From Planctomycetota bacterium (GTDB lineage: Bacteria; Planctomycetota; UBA1135; UBA2386): a stretch of DNA of 43,302 nt. The notes below the pieces were generated by a model. It ran no database searches, was not told the origin of the DNA, and saw only the letters and a list, made by a program, of their open reading frames with translations. The stretch lies in the NCBI GenBank assembly GCA_016794565.1, contig JAEUHQ010000109.1, positions 1 through 43,302 of the forward strand, in the 5' to 3' direction. Both the position numbers and the translations under genes were made by a program. The stretch's first letter is position 1. Every line of letters begins with the position of its first letter. Below, piece by piece: positions 35,361 to 43,302 of the stretch.

Positions 35361-36839
35361 TCAGCGAACGATGCCGTCGCGCTTCGCGAGCCGCTTCGCG
35401 AGTTGCGAACCCGAGTAGAGCCCGCCTTCCATGTAGCCGACGAAGCGGTAGCACGTGTGCTCGCCGGCGAAGTGCAGGCGCCCTTGAAGACCGTCGCGCA
35501 GGATCTGGCCCTGCGCCGTGATCTGGCCGGGCGCCGGGAACGAGTAGCTCGCCTTCGTCCAGGGCTCGTTCGGCCAGTCCATGAAGAACGGCTTGCCGAC
35601 GACCTGCTCTTTGAAGCCCGGGTAGAGGGTCTCCAGGTCGGCGAGATACGCGTCGGCCTGCGCGTCGCCCCGAAGGGTGCGCGCGCGCTCCGCGGACGGA
35701 CCGCCGTTGAACGCGACGAAGACGACGTTCTCGTCGCCCGGCTGGGCGTCGGTGCCCTCCCATGTCATGTTGAAGACGCCGTCGCTCATCGCGTACTGCT
35801 CCTGATTCGCCTTCTGCCAGAAGCGGGATTTCAGGTGCACGAACCACTTCGTGTTGAAGCCCATCTGCGGCGTCAGCACCGCGGGCAGACCGGGCTTGAA
35901 GTCGATCTTCGACCACACCGACGGCGGCACGGTGACCACGACGTCGTCGCACTCGAGCGTACGGCCGTCGCTGCACGTCACGATCACGTGGTTGCCGGCC
36001 CACTCGATCGAGCGGACGGGGAGCTCGAGGGTGACGACCTTGCCCAGGGATTCGGCGAGCTTCCTGGCCAGCGACTGGTTGCCGCCTTTGCAGCGGTACA
36101 CCTCACTCTCGTCGCGGTAGCTCTGCGCGTTGCCGTGACCCTTCACCTGAGTGAGGTTCCCGAGGAAGCTCTGCTTCGCGACGTGCTGGCCGTTGTTCGC
36201 CTGGAACTCGACCGCAAGGGCCTTCTTGCACGCGTCGGAGCACTGCAGCTCCGCGATCCAGGCACCGGTGTTCTTCGCGTCGAGCACCTTGGCGTCGGGC
36301 GTCTTCCAGGGCTCGTCCGCATCGACCTTCTCGGCGAGCGGATCGATCGCCTTCACGAACACCTCGTCCATCTCCTCGAGCAACGCCTTCGCCTCCTCGC
36401 GCGAGAGCCGCTTGCCGTCGAGGATCACCGGCTGCTCCCAACCTTCGTTCTCGGACAGGTCCAGCATCTCGAGCTGGAACGTGTCCTTGTAGGCCATCCA
36501 CGTCGGGTGGTTCGACCCGATCAACTCGGCGCCGACCTCGATCACGCGCCCGTCGACGAACTCCGTCGAAGAACGGACGCGTCCGCCGACGCGGTTCGTT
36601 GCCTCGAGCAACGTCACGTCGTAGCCCGCTGCCTTCAGCTCGTAGGCGCACGCCAGCCCCGAGAAGCCTCCGCCCACGACCACGACCCGCTTGCCGACGC
36701 GACCGCCGAGCAGACTTCCCGATCGCGACATCAGCAGAGATCCCGCCGCGACCGCGCTTCCAGCGAGGAAGTCGCGACGCGAGGCGAGTTGGCGACCGAG
36801 GACGGAGCGGGCGAGCCGACGATAGAGGGAGCGGGTCAT
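35361..36839 (-). CDS. Tat-exported flavin amine oxidase (monoamine oxidase family)
   Basis: A 492-residue FAD enzyme of the amine oxidase family (PF01593 type), which oxidises primary or secondary amines to imines with O2 as acceptor. A Tat signal is visible: SRRDFLAG (20-27) followed by a hydrophobic stretch AVAAGSLL, so the protein is exported folded with its FAD. The dinucleotide-binding motif is VVVVGGGFSGLACAYEL (52-68) with the ribose-binding Glu79 in LLEA; then NRVGGRV. The C-terminal FAD motif is LHFAGEHTCYRFVGYMEGGL (about 453-472). Length is normal. ATG at 36839 gives the full Tat signal. Substrate cannot be told: polyamine, tryptophan and other amine oxidases share these motifs. 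The next gene upstream on the same strand ends 41 bases away. Confidence 0.9.
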   Translation of the reverse strand: MTRSLYRRLARSVLGRQLASRRDFLAGSAVAAGSLLMSRSGSLLGGRVGKRVVVVGGGFSGLACAYELKAAGYDVTLLEATNRVGGRVRSSTEFVDGRVIEVGAELIGSNHPTWMAYKDTFQLEMLDLSENEGWEQPVILDGKRLSREEAKALLEEMDEVFVKAIDPLAEKVDADEPWKTPDAKVLDAKNTGAWIAELQCSDACKKALAVEFQANNGQHVAKQSFLGNLTQVKGHGNAQSYRDESEVYRCKGGNQSLARKLAESLGKVVTLELPVRSIEWAGNHVIVTCSDGRTLECDDVVVTVPPSVWSKIDFKPGLPAVLTPQMGFNTKWFVHLKSRFWQKANQEQYAMSDGVFNMTWEGTDAQPGDENVVFVAFNGGPSAERARTLRGDAQADAYLADLETLYPGFKEQVVGKPFFMDWPNEPWTKASYSFPAPGQITAQGQILRDGLQGRLHFAGEHTCYRFVGYMEGGLYSGSQLAKRLAKRDGIVR

Positions 36840-36880
36840 TGGTGTGAGCGTGGGCGAGAGGCGGACAGGCGTTGGCTACG

Positions 36881-38002
36881 TCACTCGTCGTTCGTGGGAC
36901 CGACGGCGAGCAGCCAGAGCTTGAAGAAGTTCATGATCTGCTGCTTGGTCAGCTTGTTGGCGTTCAGCGCGTAGGTGACCTTGCTGGACGTCGGCGGCGA
37001 ATCCTCGCCCGACTTGACGTCGACGTACGAGATGCGCCCCGTGAGCGCAGGGATGCTGTTGTCGACCGCGAAGAACGCGTCTTCTTCGCTCATCTTCTCG
37101 AACGCCGCGGACTCGTTCGTGGCCGTCTTGTTCTTCGCCTCGTTGAAGCGGAGGTTGAACTCGTAGTAGCTCTTGCCGCTCGTCTCGTAGTCCTTCTCCT
37201 TCACCCACTTGATCGATCCCGTGACGATGTCCTCGTAGTCCTTGCCGTCGAGGGCATAACGGAACGTGATGCCGTCGCTGAAGTAGTTGCCAGTTTCGTA
37301 GTCGTAGTCGAGGCGACCGACGACGACGGTCTTCGGGTAGCTCGGCGCAGGTCCCATCGCGAGGGCGATGTTCTCGAAGCGCATCGGGTCGCTCTTCTTC
37401 ACGGTGACCTTCACCGTGCGGCCGCCGACCACCCGCTCGTAGATGGAGCTCGCGAGCCCTTCCTTCTTCTCGGCCTTGCCGACCAGCTTGCCGGCGAAGG
37501 CATCCTCGAACGCCGACGCCTTGCCCATCGTGTCGACCTTGACGCGAAGAGCGCTCTCCTTCGCCTTGCCGCCGGAGAGGTCGAACGCGCCGGTCTCCGG
37601 ATCCATCGGCACGGTACCGACCCACTTGCCGACGACCTTCTTCTGCTTCAGGTCGGCCGGGTTGAAAACGGCGAGATCGACGGAGTAGTAGAGCGACGCG
37701 TCCTGCTTCGTCCGACCGAGCACGCTGCTGAACAGCTTCGGCATGCGCGTGATCGTTCCCGCGAACTCCGTGGTCTTGCCGACCTGGAGCGCGAACTTGT
37801 AGGTGTCCTTGGCGCCGAGCGCCGGCGAGCCCTTCTTGAGGTCGCCCGAGGTGTCGAGCTTCGAGCGAGTCTCGAACTCGATGTCCATCGTGCCGGAGAT
37901 GACGTTCTCCTCGGTCATCGGTGCAGGCCCTTGCGCGCGGCAAGGGATGGACAGCAGCAGGACCGTAGAGAGACAGAGCGCCGCGGTTCGAGTCGTTCGC
38001 AT
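36881..38002 (-). CDS. Secreted protein of unknown function
   Basis: A 373-residue exported protein (signal MRTTRTAALCLSTVLLLSIPCRAQ). The mature protein is rich in Lys, Asp and Tyr with alternating beta-type strands (for example DTYKFALQVGKTTEFAGTIT, GRLDYDYETGNYFSDGITFR and DYETSGKSYYEFNLRFNEAK), pointing to an all-beta fold. Codon use and Lys content differ from the Arg-rich neighbours, fitting an exported protein. No family was recognised and no catalytic motif is seen. The ATG at 38002 begins the signal peptide; longer upstream frames are not protein-like. It lies 41 bases upstream of the amine oxidase on the same strand and could be co-transcribed with it, perhaps as an accessory exported protein (inference). 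Confidence 0.78.
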   Translation of the reverse strand: MRTTRTAALCLSTVLLLSIPCRAQGPAPMTEENVISGTMDIEFETRSKLDTSGDLKKGSPALGAKDTYKFALQVGKTTEFAGTITRMPKLFSSVLGRTKQDASLYYSVDLAVFNPADLKQKKVVGKWVGTVPMDPETGAFDLSGGKAKESALRVKVDTMGKASAFEDAFAGKLVGKAEKKEGLASSIYERVVGGRTVKVTVKKSDPMRFENIALAMGPAPSYPKTVVVGRLDYDYETGNYFSDGITFRYALDGKDYEDIVTGSIKWVKEKDYETSGKSYYEFNLRFNEAKNKTATNESAAFEKMSEEDAFFAVDNSIPALTGRISYVDVKSGEDSPPTSSKVTYALNANKLTKQQIMNFFKLWLLAVGPTNDE

Positions 38003-38121
38003 GTGTGGATCGTGCAAGTGCGCGGCGATCGGCCCAGTATTCCTTGCCGACCGCACGCGACGCGGAACTATGCGAAACGGGCTCCGCCGCGGCAAGAACG
38101 ACGCGATGCGCGGGCCGCCGC

Positions 38122-39558
38122 TCACACGCGGATCTCGGACGAGAGCGACTCTCCCTCCGCTCTCGATACCCGCGGAGACAAGTCGTCGCGCAAGAACGCG
38201 TCGACCTGTTCGGCCGAGCGGCCGACGAAACGCACCGGGTCGAGCAACCGCGGCAGCATGTCGCGGATCGCCACGAAGGCCGGATCCGCGGCGACGAGAG
38301 CAAGCAGCGGATTCTCGCGCCCCTCCGCCTTCACCGCATGCGCCGCTGCGCGGCTGTGCACACGGATGCGTTCGTGGAGATCCTGGCGGTCGCCGCCGGC
38401 AGCCACTCCGGCCATCAGGATCTCTTCGGTCGCGAGGAACGGCAGGTTCTCGCGCAGCCTGCGCTCGATCACCTTGGGGTAGACGACGAGTCCCTTCGCG
38501 ACGTTCTCGACCAGCGTGAGGATCCCGTCGATGGCGAGGAACGACTCGGGCAGCGCGATGCGGCGGATCGCCGAGTCGTCCAGTGTGCGCTCGAGCCACT
38601 GCGTGGCGGCCGTGTGCGCGCTCGTGTTCGCGACCTCGACGACGTAGCGGGCGAGCGAGCAGACCCGCTCGCAACGCATCGGGTTCTTCTTGTACGCCAT
38701 TGCCGAGCTGCCGATCTGCTTCGATTCGCTCGGCTCCTCGACTTCACCCTCGTGCGAGAGGAGACGCATGTCCGTGGCGAACTTCGAAGCCGACTGCGCG
38801 ACGGCAGAGAGCACCTGGTGGATCGTCCAGTCGATCTTGCGCGTGTAGGTCTGGCCGCTGATCGGGATCGACCTGGCGAATCCGAGCGCCGCCGTGACGC
38901 GACGATCGAGTTCGTCGACCTTCGCGTGATCGCCGCCCGCCAGCAGGAGGAAGGTCGCTTGCGTGCCGGTCGTCCCCTTCACGCCGCGGAAGGGCAGCCA
39001 GCCGGCCACCCGACGCACTTCGTCCAGGTCGAGCAGGAAGTCCTGAGCCCAGAGACACGCGCGCTTGCCGACGGTCACCGGCTGCGCGACCTGGAAGTGC
39101 GTGTAGCCGAGGCACGGCTCCGATCGCCATCGCTCTGCGAACGCGGCGAGCGCTCGAAGTACGGCCACCAGCCGCCGCTCCACCAGCCGCAGCGCGTTGC
39201 GGTAGACGATCAGATCCGCGTTGTCGGTGACGAAGCAGCTCGTGGCCCCGAGGTGGATGATCGGACGCGCGCGCGGACAGAGGTCCCCGTAGTGATGGAC
39301 GTGAGCCATCACGTCGTGGCGCAGCTCCTTCTCGAGGTCCGCAACTCGCTCCCAATCGAACTCGTCGCGCTTGGACCGCAGCTCCGCGATCTGGTCCGGC
39401 GTGACCGGGAAGCCGAGTTCGTGCTCTGCCTGTGCGAGCGCGATCCAGAGGTCCCGCCAGGTCGTGTGACGGACACGCGGCGAGAACAACCGGCTCATCT
39501 CGACACTGGCGTAGCGCTCGATGAGCGGGTGGTCGAAGCGATCGCCGCGTTCCGTCAT
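38122..39558 (-). CDS. purB: Adenylosuccinate lyase
   Basis: A 478-residue fumarase/aspartase superfamily enzyme that removes fumarate from adenylosuccinate and from SAICAR in purine synthesis; cytoplasmic. Seen in the sequence: HVHHYGD (86-92), [11 protein letters not shown] (106-116), [14 protein letters not shown] (153-166, catalytic-type His154), and the superfamily signature [16 protein letters not shown] (283-298) with the flexible catalytic Ser loop. The signature wording and about 480-residue length are closer to the eukaryote-type ADSL branch than to E. coli PurB (inference from motifs). ATG at 39558 lies 7 nt after a GCTAGACA box; the longer frame to 39795 runs over the neighbouring gene. 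No other pur genes are nearby. Confidence 0.95.
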   Translation of the reverse strand: MTERGDRFDHPLIERYASVEMSRLFSPRVRHTTWRDLWIALAQAEHELGFPVTPDQIAELRSKRDEFDWERVADLEKELRHDVMAHVHHYGDLCPRARPIIHLGATSCFVTDNADLIVYRNALRLVERRLVAVLRALAAFAERWRSEPCLGYTHFQVAQPVTVGKRACLWAQDFLLDLDEVRRVAGWLPFRGVKGTTGTQATFLLLAGGDHAKVDELDRRVTAALGFARSIPISGQTYTRKIDWTIHQVLSAVAQSASKFATDMRLLSHEGEVEEPSESKQIGSSAMAYKKNPMRCERVCSLARYVVEVANTSAHTAATQWLERTLDDSAIRRIALPESFLAIDGILTLVENVAKGLVVYPKVIERRLRENLPFLATEEILMAGVAAGGDRQDLHERIRVHSRAAAHAVKAEGRENPLLALVAADPAFVAIRDMLPRLLDPVRFVGRSAEQVDAFLRDDLSPRVSRAEGESLSSEIRV

Positions 39559-39565
39559 GCTCGCC

Positions 39566-39573
39566 TGTCTAGC
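39566..39573 (-). promoter_or_regulatory. Candidate -10 box GCTAGACA for purB
   Basis: On the minus strand gctagaca is followed by exactly 7 nt (ggcgagc) and the purB ATG. The last base is A instead of the usual T of TANNNT, but the GCTA start and the 7-nt spacing match the other start-proximal boxes. Confidence 0.35.
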
Positions 39574-39602
39574 AGGCGGCGGCGCGGCGCGCCACGACAG
39601 GG

Positions 39603-39974
39603 TCAGCAGCTCACCCAGACGCGGCGGGAGCGGGTCTCGTAGCGAGCCGGCACCCACACACGGCGGCAGCCGCCCTTGTCGACCATGGCCCACCGACGGT
39701 GGCCGCAGCGGTCGTACACCCAGCCGTAGGTCGGCGGGATCCGATCCTCGCGCCAGTAGCCCGGGACGAGCACTTCCTCGTAGACGGTCTCCCAATGGCC
39801 GCGCGGGGGCGGCGCGACACGGCGCACCGGTTCGCAGTAGTGGGCGCCGTGCGAGCCGATGGCAACCGACGCGCGAAGGTTCCGGCCGATCTTGCCCTCG
39901 ACAACGACCTGGGCCGGAGCAGAGACGGCGGCCCCGAGGAGGGCCACCACGCAGAGGAACGGGAATCGCTTCAT
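39603..39974 (-). CDS. Small exported basic protein rich in Trp-Val-Pro motifs
   Basis: A 123-residue exported protein (signal [22 protein letters not shown]). The mature 100 residues contain [60 protein letters not shown]: repeated aromatic/Val/Pro units like those in small WVP-type envelope proteins of unknown role. Four Cys residues could form disulfides. The ATG at 39974 begins the signal peptide; a longer frame to 40058 lacks one. It lies between purB and the VanZ-like gene, all on the minus strand. Function unknown. Confidence 0.78.
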   Translation of the reverse strand: MKRFPFLCVVALLGAAVSAPAQVVVEGKIGRNLRASVAIGSHGAHYCEPVRRVAPPPRGHWETVYEEVLVPGYWREDRIPPTYGWVYDRCGHRRWAMVDKGGCRRVWVPARYETRSRRVWVSC

Positions 39975-40086
39975 GGCAAGAGGTTCCAGCGCAGAACGAT
40001 CGCGCAGCGTGCTGCGTGGCAAGAACCTGCCTCGTCGTGAGCCCCCGCCCGCTGGCAATACGCCGGCCCGTTCGACCGAGAACGCC

Positions 40087-40533
40087 TCACCAAGGGCCCC
40101 AGGTGGCGAACGCGACGCTGGCGACGCAGAGGAACAGACACCCCGCGATCACACCGCGTTTCGCCGACCCGACGCCCAGCGCCGCATCGAGAAGGACGAC
40201 GGCGAGAAGTGCGCCACTGAGATCGGAGATCACGTCGGAGACGGAACAGACACGCCCGGGCACGTGCGATTGATGCCACTCGTCCGCGACCCCGTAAGCG
40301 ACCGAGAGAAGGACACCGGCGACCTTGCATCGCAAGGAAACCGCCTGCCCCGCACCGCGCCGCAGCGAAGTCGACCACGCCACACACAGCGCCGCGTACG
40401 CGACCACGTGCATCCCGTTGTGCAGGAAGGCCCGCACGTCCGACGGCGGCTCCGGCGCCATCTGTCTGGACGAACTCCACCAGAGCACTCCCATCACTAG
40501 CACCGGCATGGCAGCACGAATGGCCAGCGGCAT
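40087..40533 (-). CDS. VanZ-family membrane protein
   Basis: A 148-residue protein with four hydrophobic segments (about 7-20, 41-55, 70-82, 105-120 and possibly 127-143). The segment VAYGVADEWHQSHVPGRVCS (78-97) with SVSDVISDLSGALLA is the conserved VanZ-family block (D/E, H/Q and SxxDxxxN/S-like residues). VanZ itself gives low-level teicoplanin resistance, but most family members have no known role and sit in many contexts. ATG at 40533 was chosen because it begins the first membrane segment; a TTG start at 40620 would add 29 residues and is possible. The RsbW-like gene ends 100 bases upstream on the same strand. Confidence 0.82.
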   Translation of the reverse strand: MPLAIRAAMPVLVMGVLWWSSSRQMAPEPPSDVRAFLHNGMHVVAYAALCVAWSTSLRRGAGQAVSLRCKVAGVLLSVAYGVADEWHQSHVPGRVCSVSDVISDLSGALLAVVLLDAALGVGSAKRGVIAGCLFLCVASVAFATWGPW

Positions 40534-40633
40534 ACGAAGCCATGCGAGCACGATCCGTCTCACGAGCCCGACGACACCGCGTCCGTCGCGGGCGAGACCG
40601 GTCACGTTTCCCGCCGCCAATCGCCGATCCGCG

Positions 40634-41062
40634 TCATCGCTTGGCGACCATTCCGACGAGCCGGAGTCCGCCGACCTGCGCGACTTCTGCGCGCAGGCCT
40701 TCGAGGTAGACGGACATCAGGAACAGGCCGCGGCCACGCTCGCTCTCGAGCGACGGCATGCCCGATGCAGCCGCTGCGAGTGCCCGCGCGAGCTCGTGCA
40801 CGTCGGCCGTCGGCATCTCCTGATCGAAGAACTCGATCGAGATGCGGTCGCCGGATTCCCCGAGCTCGATCGCCAGATCGAGCGCTTTCCGTCGGTAGCT
40901 CGTCCCGTGTTCGACGGCGTTGTTGACCAGTTCGTCCACCACCAGCGCAAGGCTGTCACAGACCTCGGGGGCCGCGCCGAGCGACGAGGCAGCCGCGCGG
41001 ATCTTGGCGCGCAACGCCTTCAGCACGCCCTGATTCGGTGGAAAGACGAGTCGGCCACGCAT
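40634..41062 (-). CDS. RsbW-like anti-sigma-type ATP-binding protein (GHKL fold)
   Basis: A 142-residue protein with a histidine-kinase-type ATPase (HATPase_c_2) fold. N box DELVNNAVEHG (43-53) with Glu44 and Asn48, and GRGLFLM (110-116) as the G2 box. The G1 region FFDQEMP lacks the usual Gly of DxGxG, so nucleotide binding may be altered. RsbW/SpoIIAB relatives phosphorylate an anti-sigma-factor antagonist or hold a sigma factor; no such partner gene is adjacent. Its ATG (41062) shares one base with the NadC stop (TGATG), so translation is coupled to nadC. Longer frames upstream lie inside nadC. Role therefore open: a signalling or partner-switch protein is likeliest. Confidence 0.85.
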   Translation of the reverse strand: MRGRLVFPPNQGVLKALRAKIRAAASSLGAAPEVCDSLALVVDELVNNAVEHGTSYRRKALDLAIELGESGDRISIEFFDQEMPTADVHELARALAAAASGMPSLESERGRGLFLMSVYLEGLRAEVAQVGGLRLVGMVAKR

Positions 41063-41946
41063 CAGACGCCCTCGACGAGCATCGACAAGTCGACGGCCGG
41101 CGCAGAATGAGTCAAGCCGCCCACGGAAATGCGGTCGACCCCGCACTCGGCGAAGGCCCGTACCGTCGAGAGGTCCACACCGCCGGACGCTTCGACTTCC
41201 ACCGTCGAGCCGACCCGGCGCGCCTCCGCGCGGACGGCCGTGACGGCGGCTCGCAGCGACTCCCCGGGAGCGAAGTTGTCGAGCAGCACGACGCCGGCCC
41301 CGCCACGCACCGCCGCGACGGCCTCGACCAGGGTTCGGGCCTCGGCCACGACCGGAGCGGACTGACCGAGAACACAGCGACGCACCACCTCTTCGTATTG
41401 CAGCGGGCGAGCGAAACCGAAGTGGTTCTCCTTCAGCAGCACCTGATCGAACAGACCGATCCGGTGGTTGCTCCCGCCTCCGGACGCGACGGCGTGTTTC
41501 TCGAGGTGTCGGAGCCCTGGCGTCGTCTTCCGCGTGTCCAGGATCCTGGCGCCGGTGTTCGCGACGGCATCCACGAAGGCGCGAGTGCGAGTGGCGACAC
41601 CGGTGAGCCTCTGCAGGAAGTTGAGCGCGGTTCGTTCCGCAGCGAGGAGCGCAGCCATGTCGCCCTCGGCGTGCAACAGGAGATCGCCCCGTCGAAAGGA
41701 CTGGCCGTCCTTCACGCGAACGTCGATCCGCGCGTCGGTGTCGAGCAGGCGGAAGCACTCGACCGCGCAGTCGACGCCGGCGAGCACACCCTCGGCCTTG
41801 GCGACGATGCGCGCCCGGCCGGGACGGCGCTGCGGCAACGCCAATCTGGTCGTCAGGTCGCCTTGCAAGCTCAGGTCGTCGCGACCGAGGTCCTCCGCGA
41901 GTGCGCGGCGCACGCTGCTTCGAACTTCAGTGGCGTACCCATCCAT
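41062..41946 (-). CDS. nadC: Nicotinate-nucleotide pyrophosphorylase (quinolinate phosphoribosyltransferase)
   Basis: A 294-residue enzyme that converts quinolinate and PRPP to nicotinate mononucleotide, CO2 and PPi in de novo NAD synthesis; cytoplasmic. Seen in the sequence: AERTALNFLQRLTGVAT (103-119), DTRKTTPGLR (137-146), KHAVASGGGSNHRIGLFDQVLLKENH (150-175, Lys and Arg/His that bind quinolinate) and VEASGGVDLSTVRAFAECGVD near the C-terminus (phosphate-binding Gly). Length is standard. nadA and nadB are not in the window. The following RsbW-like gene is coupled to it by overlapping stop and start. A VTFG..ERD-type ComEA-like gene lies upstream with a 51-base gap. Confidence 0.95.
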   Translation of the reverse strand: MDGYATEVRSSVRRALAEDLGRDDLSLQGDLTTRLALPQRRPGRARIVAKAEGVLAGVDCAVECFRLLDTDARIDVRVKDGQSFRRGDLLLHAEGDMAALLAAERTALNFLQRLTGVATRTRAFVDAVANTGARILDTRKTTPGLRHLEKHAVASGGGSNHRIGLFDQVLLKENHFGFARPLQYEEVVRRCVLGQSAPVVAEARTLVEAVAAVRGGAGVVLLDNFAPGESLRAAVTAVRAEARRVGSTVEVEASGGVDLSTVRAFAECGVDRISVGGLTHSAPAVDLSMLVEGV

Positions 41947-41997
41947 GCGGCTCGCGGGAGATTACACGAATCCCCCCGGCCCCGCACCGCGACGAGG

Positions 41998-42351
41998 TCA
42001 GTCTCGCGGGCGATCGCGGGTCTCGCCGGGGATCCCGAACGTCACGAGTTCACGAAGGCTCGCGCACGCTCCGGGACCGAGACCATCGACGCGGTCGATG
42101 TCGTCGAGCGAACGGAACGGGCCGCGGCGAATCCGTTCGAGCACGATCGCTTCGGCGCGTACCGCGCCGATCGATGGCAACGACATCAACTCGCCGACAC
42201 TCGCGTGGTTGACGTCGACGAGGACGGGACGCAGTTCCACGCGGCCGGACACATCGGTGGGCAACAGCCCTCGTGCCAGCGCACGTACCGCCAACGCGAA
42301 CACCAGGAACGCCCAGACGCCGAGCAGTACGCGCCGGCGCCCGGGGCTCAC
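41998..42351 (-). CDS. ComEA-like helix-hairpin-helix protein, membrane-anchored
   Basis: A 117-residue protein with one hydrophobic segment near the N-terminus (about 8-29, LLGVWAFLVFALAVRALARG) and a helix-hairpin-helix domain (about 45-106): LVDVNHASVGELMSLPSIGAVRAEAIVLER and FRSLDDIDRVDGLGPGACASLREL. This is the ComEA pattern, a membrane-held DNA-binding protein for DNA uptake, but the SLBB domain of longer ComEA is absent. It could also act in DNA handling unrelated to competence. The GTG start (42351-42349) overlaps the TGA of the upstream MinD/FlhG-like gene (GTGA), so the two are translationally coupled. No other com genes are visible. Confidence 0.82.
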   Translation of the reverse strand: MSPGRRRVLLGVWAFLVFALAVRALARGLLPTDVSGRVELRPVLVDVNHASVGELMSLPSIGAVRAEAIVLERIRRGPFRSLDDIDRVDGLGPGACASLRELVTFGIPGETRDRPRD

Positions 42352-43241
42352 CAACGGCGAAGCTGCTCCATCATCCTCTCTTCGACTCCGGCCCGACGAG
42401 AGGTGCGGACCGGGTGGGTCACCGCCTCTATCTGCCCCTCGATCGCGAGAATCGCCTTCGCAGTTGGACATTCGGCCAGGGACACGAGAACGGGGGGCTG
42501 CCCCAGTCGCCGCTGCGTCACGGCCGGATCCTCGGGCACTTCCCCGACGTAGTGGATCGAACATGCGGCAAAACGGCGGGAAACTTCCGCCAACCGATCG
42601 AACGTCGTCCGGCCGAGGCCGGGAGACGAGACCCGATTCACGACGATCCCGAGATCGGGGTGACGCGGCTGTCTCGCCAGACACTTGATCAGCGCATACG
42701 CATCGGTGAGAGCCGCGATCTCCGGGTTCGTCACGAGGACGATGTGATCGGCCGCCAGGACCGTGACCATGGACTGCGGCGCGAGCCCGGCAGGGCAGTC
42801 GAGCAGAACGTAGTCGAACGACATCGCGACGCGGTGCAGGGCGCGCGCCAGGCTCTGCATGTGGCGCACTCCGAGTTCCGCCAGGCTCACGACCCCCGAC
42901 CCGCCGGCGATCAGGGTCGGCCCGTGCGGCGTCTCGCACAGCACGTCCTCCAGTGGCACGCCGCCCTCGAGCAGATGCTGCATCGAGAAGCGGGGGTTCA
43001 CCCCGAACAGCAGATGAGCGTTCGCGAGCCCGAAGTCGCAGTCGACGACCGCGACGCGACGGCCTGCGCGATGCAACGCGATCGCCAGATTCGTCGTCAG
43101 GAACGACTTGCCGGTCCCCCCCTTTCCACTGGCACACGCGACGACGACGGCCTCCGCCTCGATCAACGGCCCCACCGGCGAGCGGCGGAACAGTCGGCCG
43201 AGGAAGCCTCCTGGCCTCCGCGACTCAAGATCGGTCTCCAA
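42348..43241 (-). CDS. MinD/ParA superfamily ATPase, FlhG-like
   Basis: A 297-residue P-loop ATPase with the deviant Walker A KGGTGKS (40-46), then NLAIALHRAGRRVAVVDCDFGLANAHLLFG, which is the wording of FlhG/MinD proteins, and YVLLDCPAGL as Walker B/switch II. FlhG-type proteins help place or number flagella or pili; ParA/MinD types place other cell structures. A C-terminal membrane-targeting helix is not obvious. The N-terminal 30 residues (METDLESRRPGGFLGRLFRR) are basic. Start chosen at a TTG (43241) because a good Shine-Dalgarno (gaggagg) lies 3 nt upstream; the frame is open back to the window edge, so a longer protein is possible. Coupled to the ComEA-like gene by GTGA overlap. Confidence 0.88.
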   Translation of the reverse strand: METDLESRRPGGFLGRLFRRSPVGPLIEAEAVVVACASGKGGTGKSFLTTNLAIALHRAGRRVAVVDCDFGLANAHLLFGVNPRFSMQHLLEGGVPLEDVLCETPHGPTLIAGGSGVVSLAELGVRHMQSLARALHRVAMSFDYVLLDCPAGLAPQSMVTVLAADHIVLVTNPEIAALTDAYALIKCLARQPRHPDLGIVVNRVSSPGLGRTTFDRLAEVSRRFAACSIHYVGEVPEDPAVTQRRLGQPPVLVSLAECPTAKAILAIEGQIEAVTHPVRTSRRAGVEERMMEQLRRW

Positions 43242-43302
43242 GCACCTCCTCGGGCGCGAACGCCCGACTACCAGCGTGACATCGCTACTCGCTCGGCCCT
43301 CG

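Noticed and set aside
43268..43302. Possible last residues (RAERVAMSRW, stop at 43268-43270) of another minus-strand gene
   Set aside because: Only 11 codons are in the window; an flhF-like gene would fit the setting but cannot be supported.

Overview
The window is very GC-rich chromosomal DNA that reads as a member of the Planctomycetota. The grounds are three large Ser/Thr kinases with membrane segments, each near an ECF-type sigma factor; a sulfatase-modifying-factor-like domain fused to a kinase; many secreted proteins of unknown function (repeat proteins, beta-helices, proteins sharing a C-terminal module); and few Shine-Dalgarno sites. The phylum is an inference from gene content. No rRNA, tRNA, IS element, phage gene or CRISPR array was seen. 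I count 31 protein genes and one decayed gene.

Layout. 1-7550: secreted protein, sirtuin deacylase, small BamE-like lipoprotein, a roughly 14-repeat secreted protein, a lipoprotein with a charged helix, and an ECF sigma factor. 7610-15684: a kinase with a SUMF1-like sensor domain divergent from that sigma factor, a papain-like lipoprotein, cysteine synthase, then an ECF sigma factor translationally coupled to a TPR kinase. 15771-24614: two paralogous secreted beta-helix proteins that share a promoter and leader, an HTH/SRPBCC pair behind a palindromic operator, a secreted pyroglutamyl-peptidase-like protein lacking the catalytic Cys, and a 1003-residue protein joining an ECF sigma factor to a membrane segment, repeated extracytoplasmic domains and a PDZ-like end. 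24735-35351: ClpB, a PQQ-propeller/HExxH protein, a kinase, a secreted protein and an ECF sigma factor in tight succession, then a pseudogene. 35361-43302: Tat-exported flavin amine oxidase, secreted protein, adenylosuccinate lyase, small exported protein, VanZ-like protein, and a minus-strand run of MinD/FlhG-like ATPase, ComEA-like protein, NadC and RsbW-like ATPase.

Themes. Metabolic and housekeeping genes (cobB, cysteine synthase, clpB, purB, nadC) are scattered among signalling and surface genes. Signal transduction dominates: three kinase-sigma pairings and one membrane-tethered sigma factor. The most testable ideas are: (1) the sigma factor at 34420 has S-T-Q-D where ECF factors usually have D-A-E-D, so its linked kinase could activate it by phosphorylation; (2) the sigma-PDZ fusion could be a one-component transmembrane regulator; (3) a GCTANNNT-like box lies 7 nt before several start codons, which points to leaderless transcription; (4) the two beta-helix genes share an identical TTGACG-17-TCGACT promoter and a CTTTCCACCA leader element.
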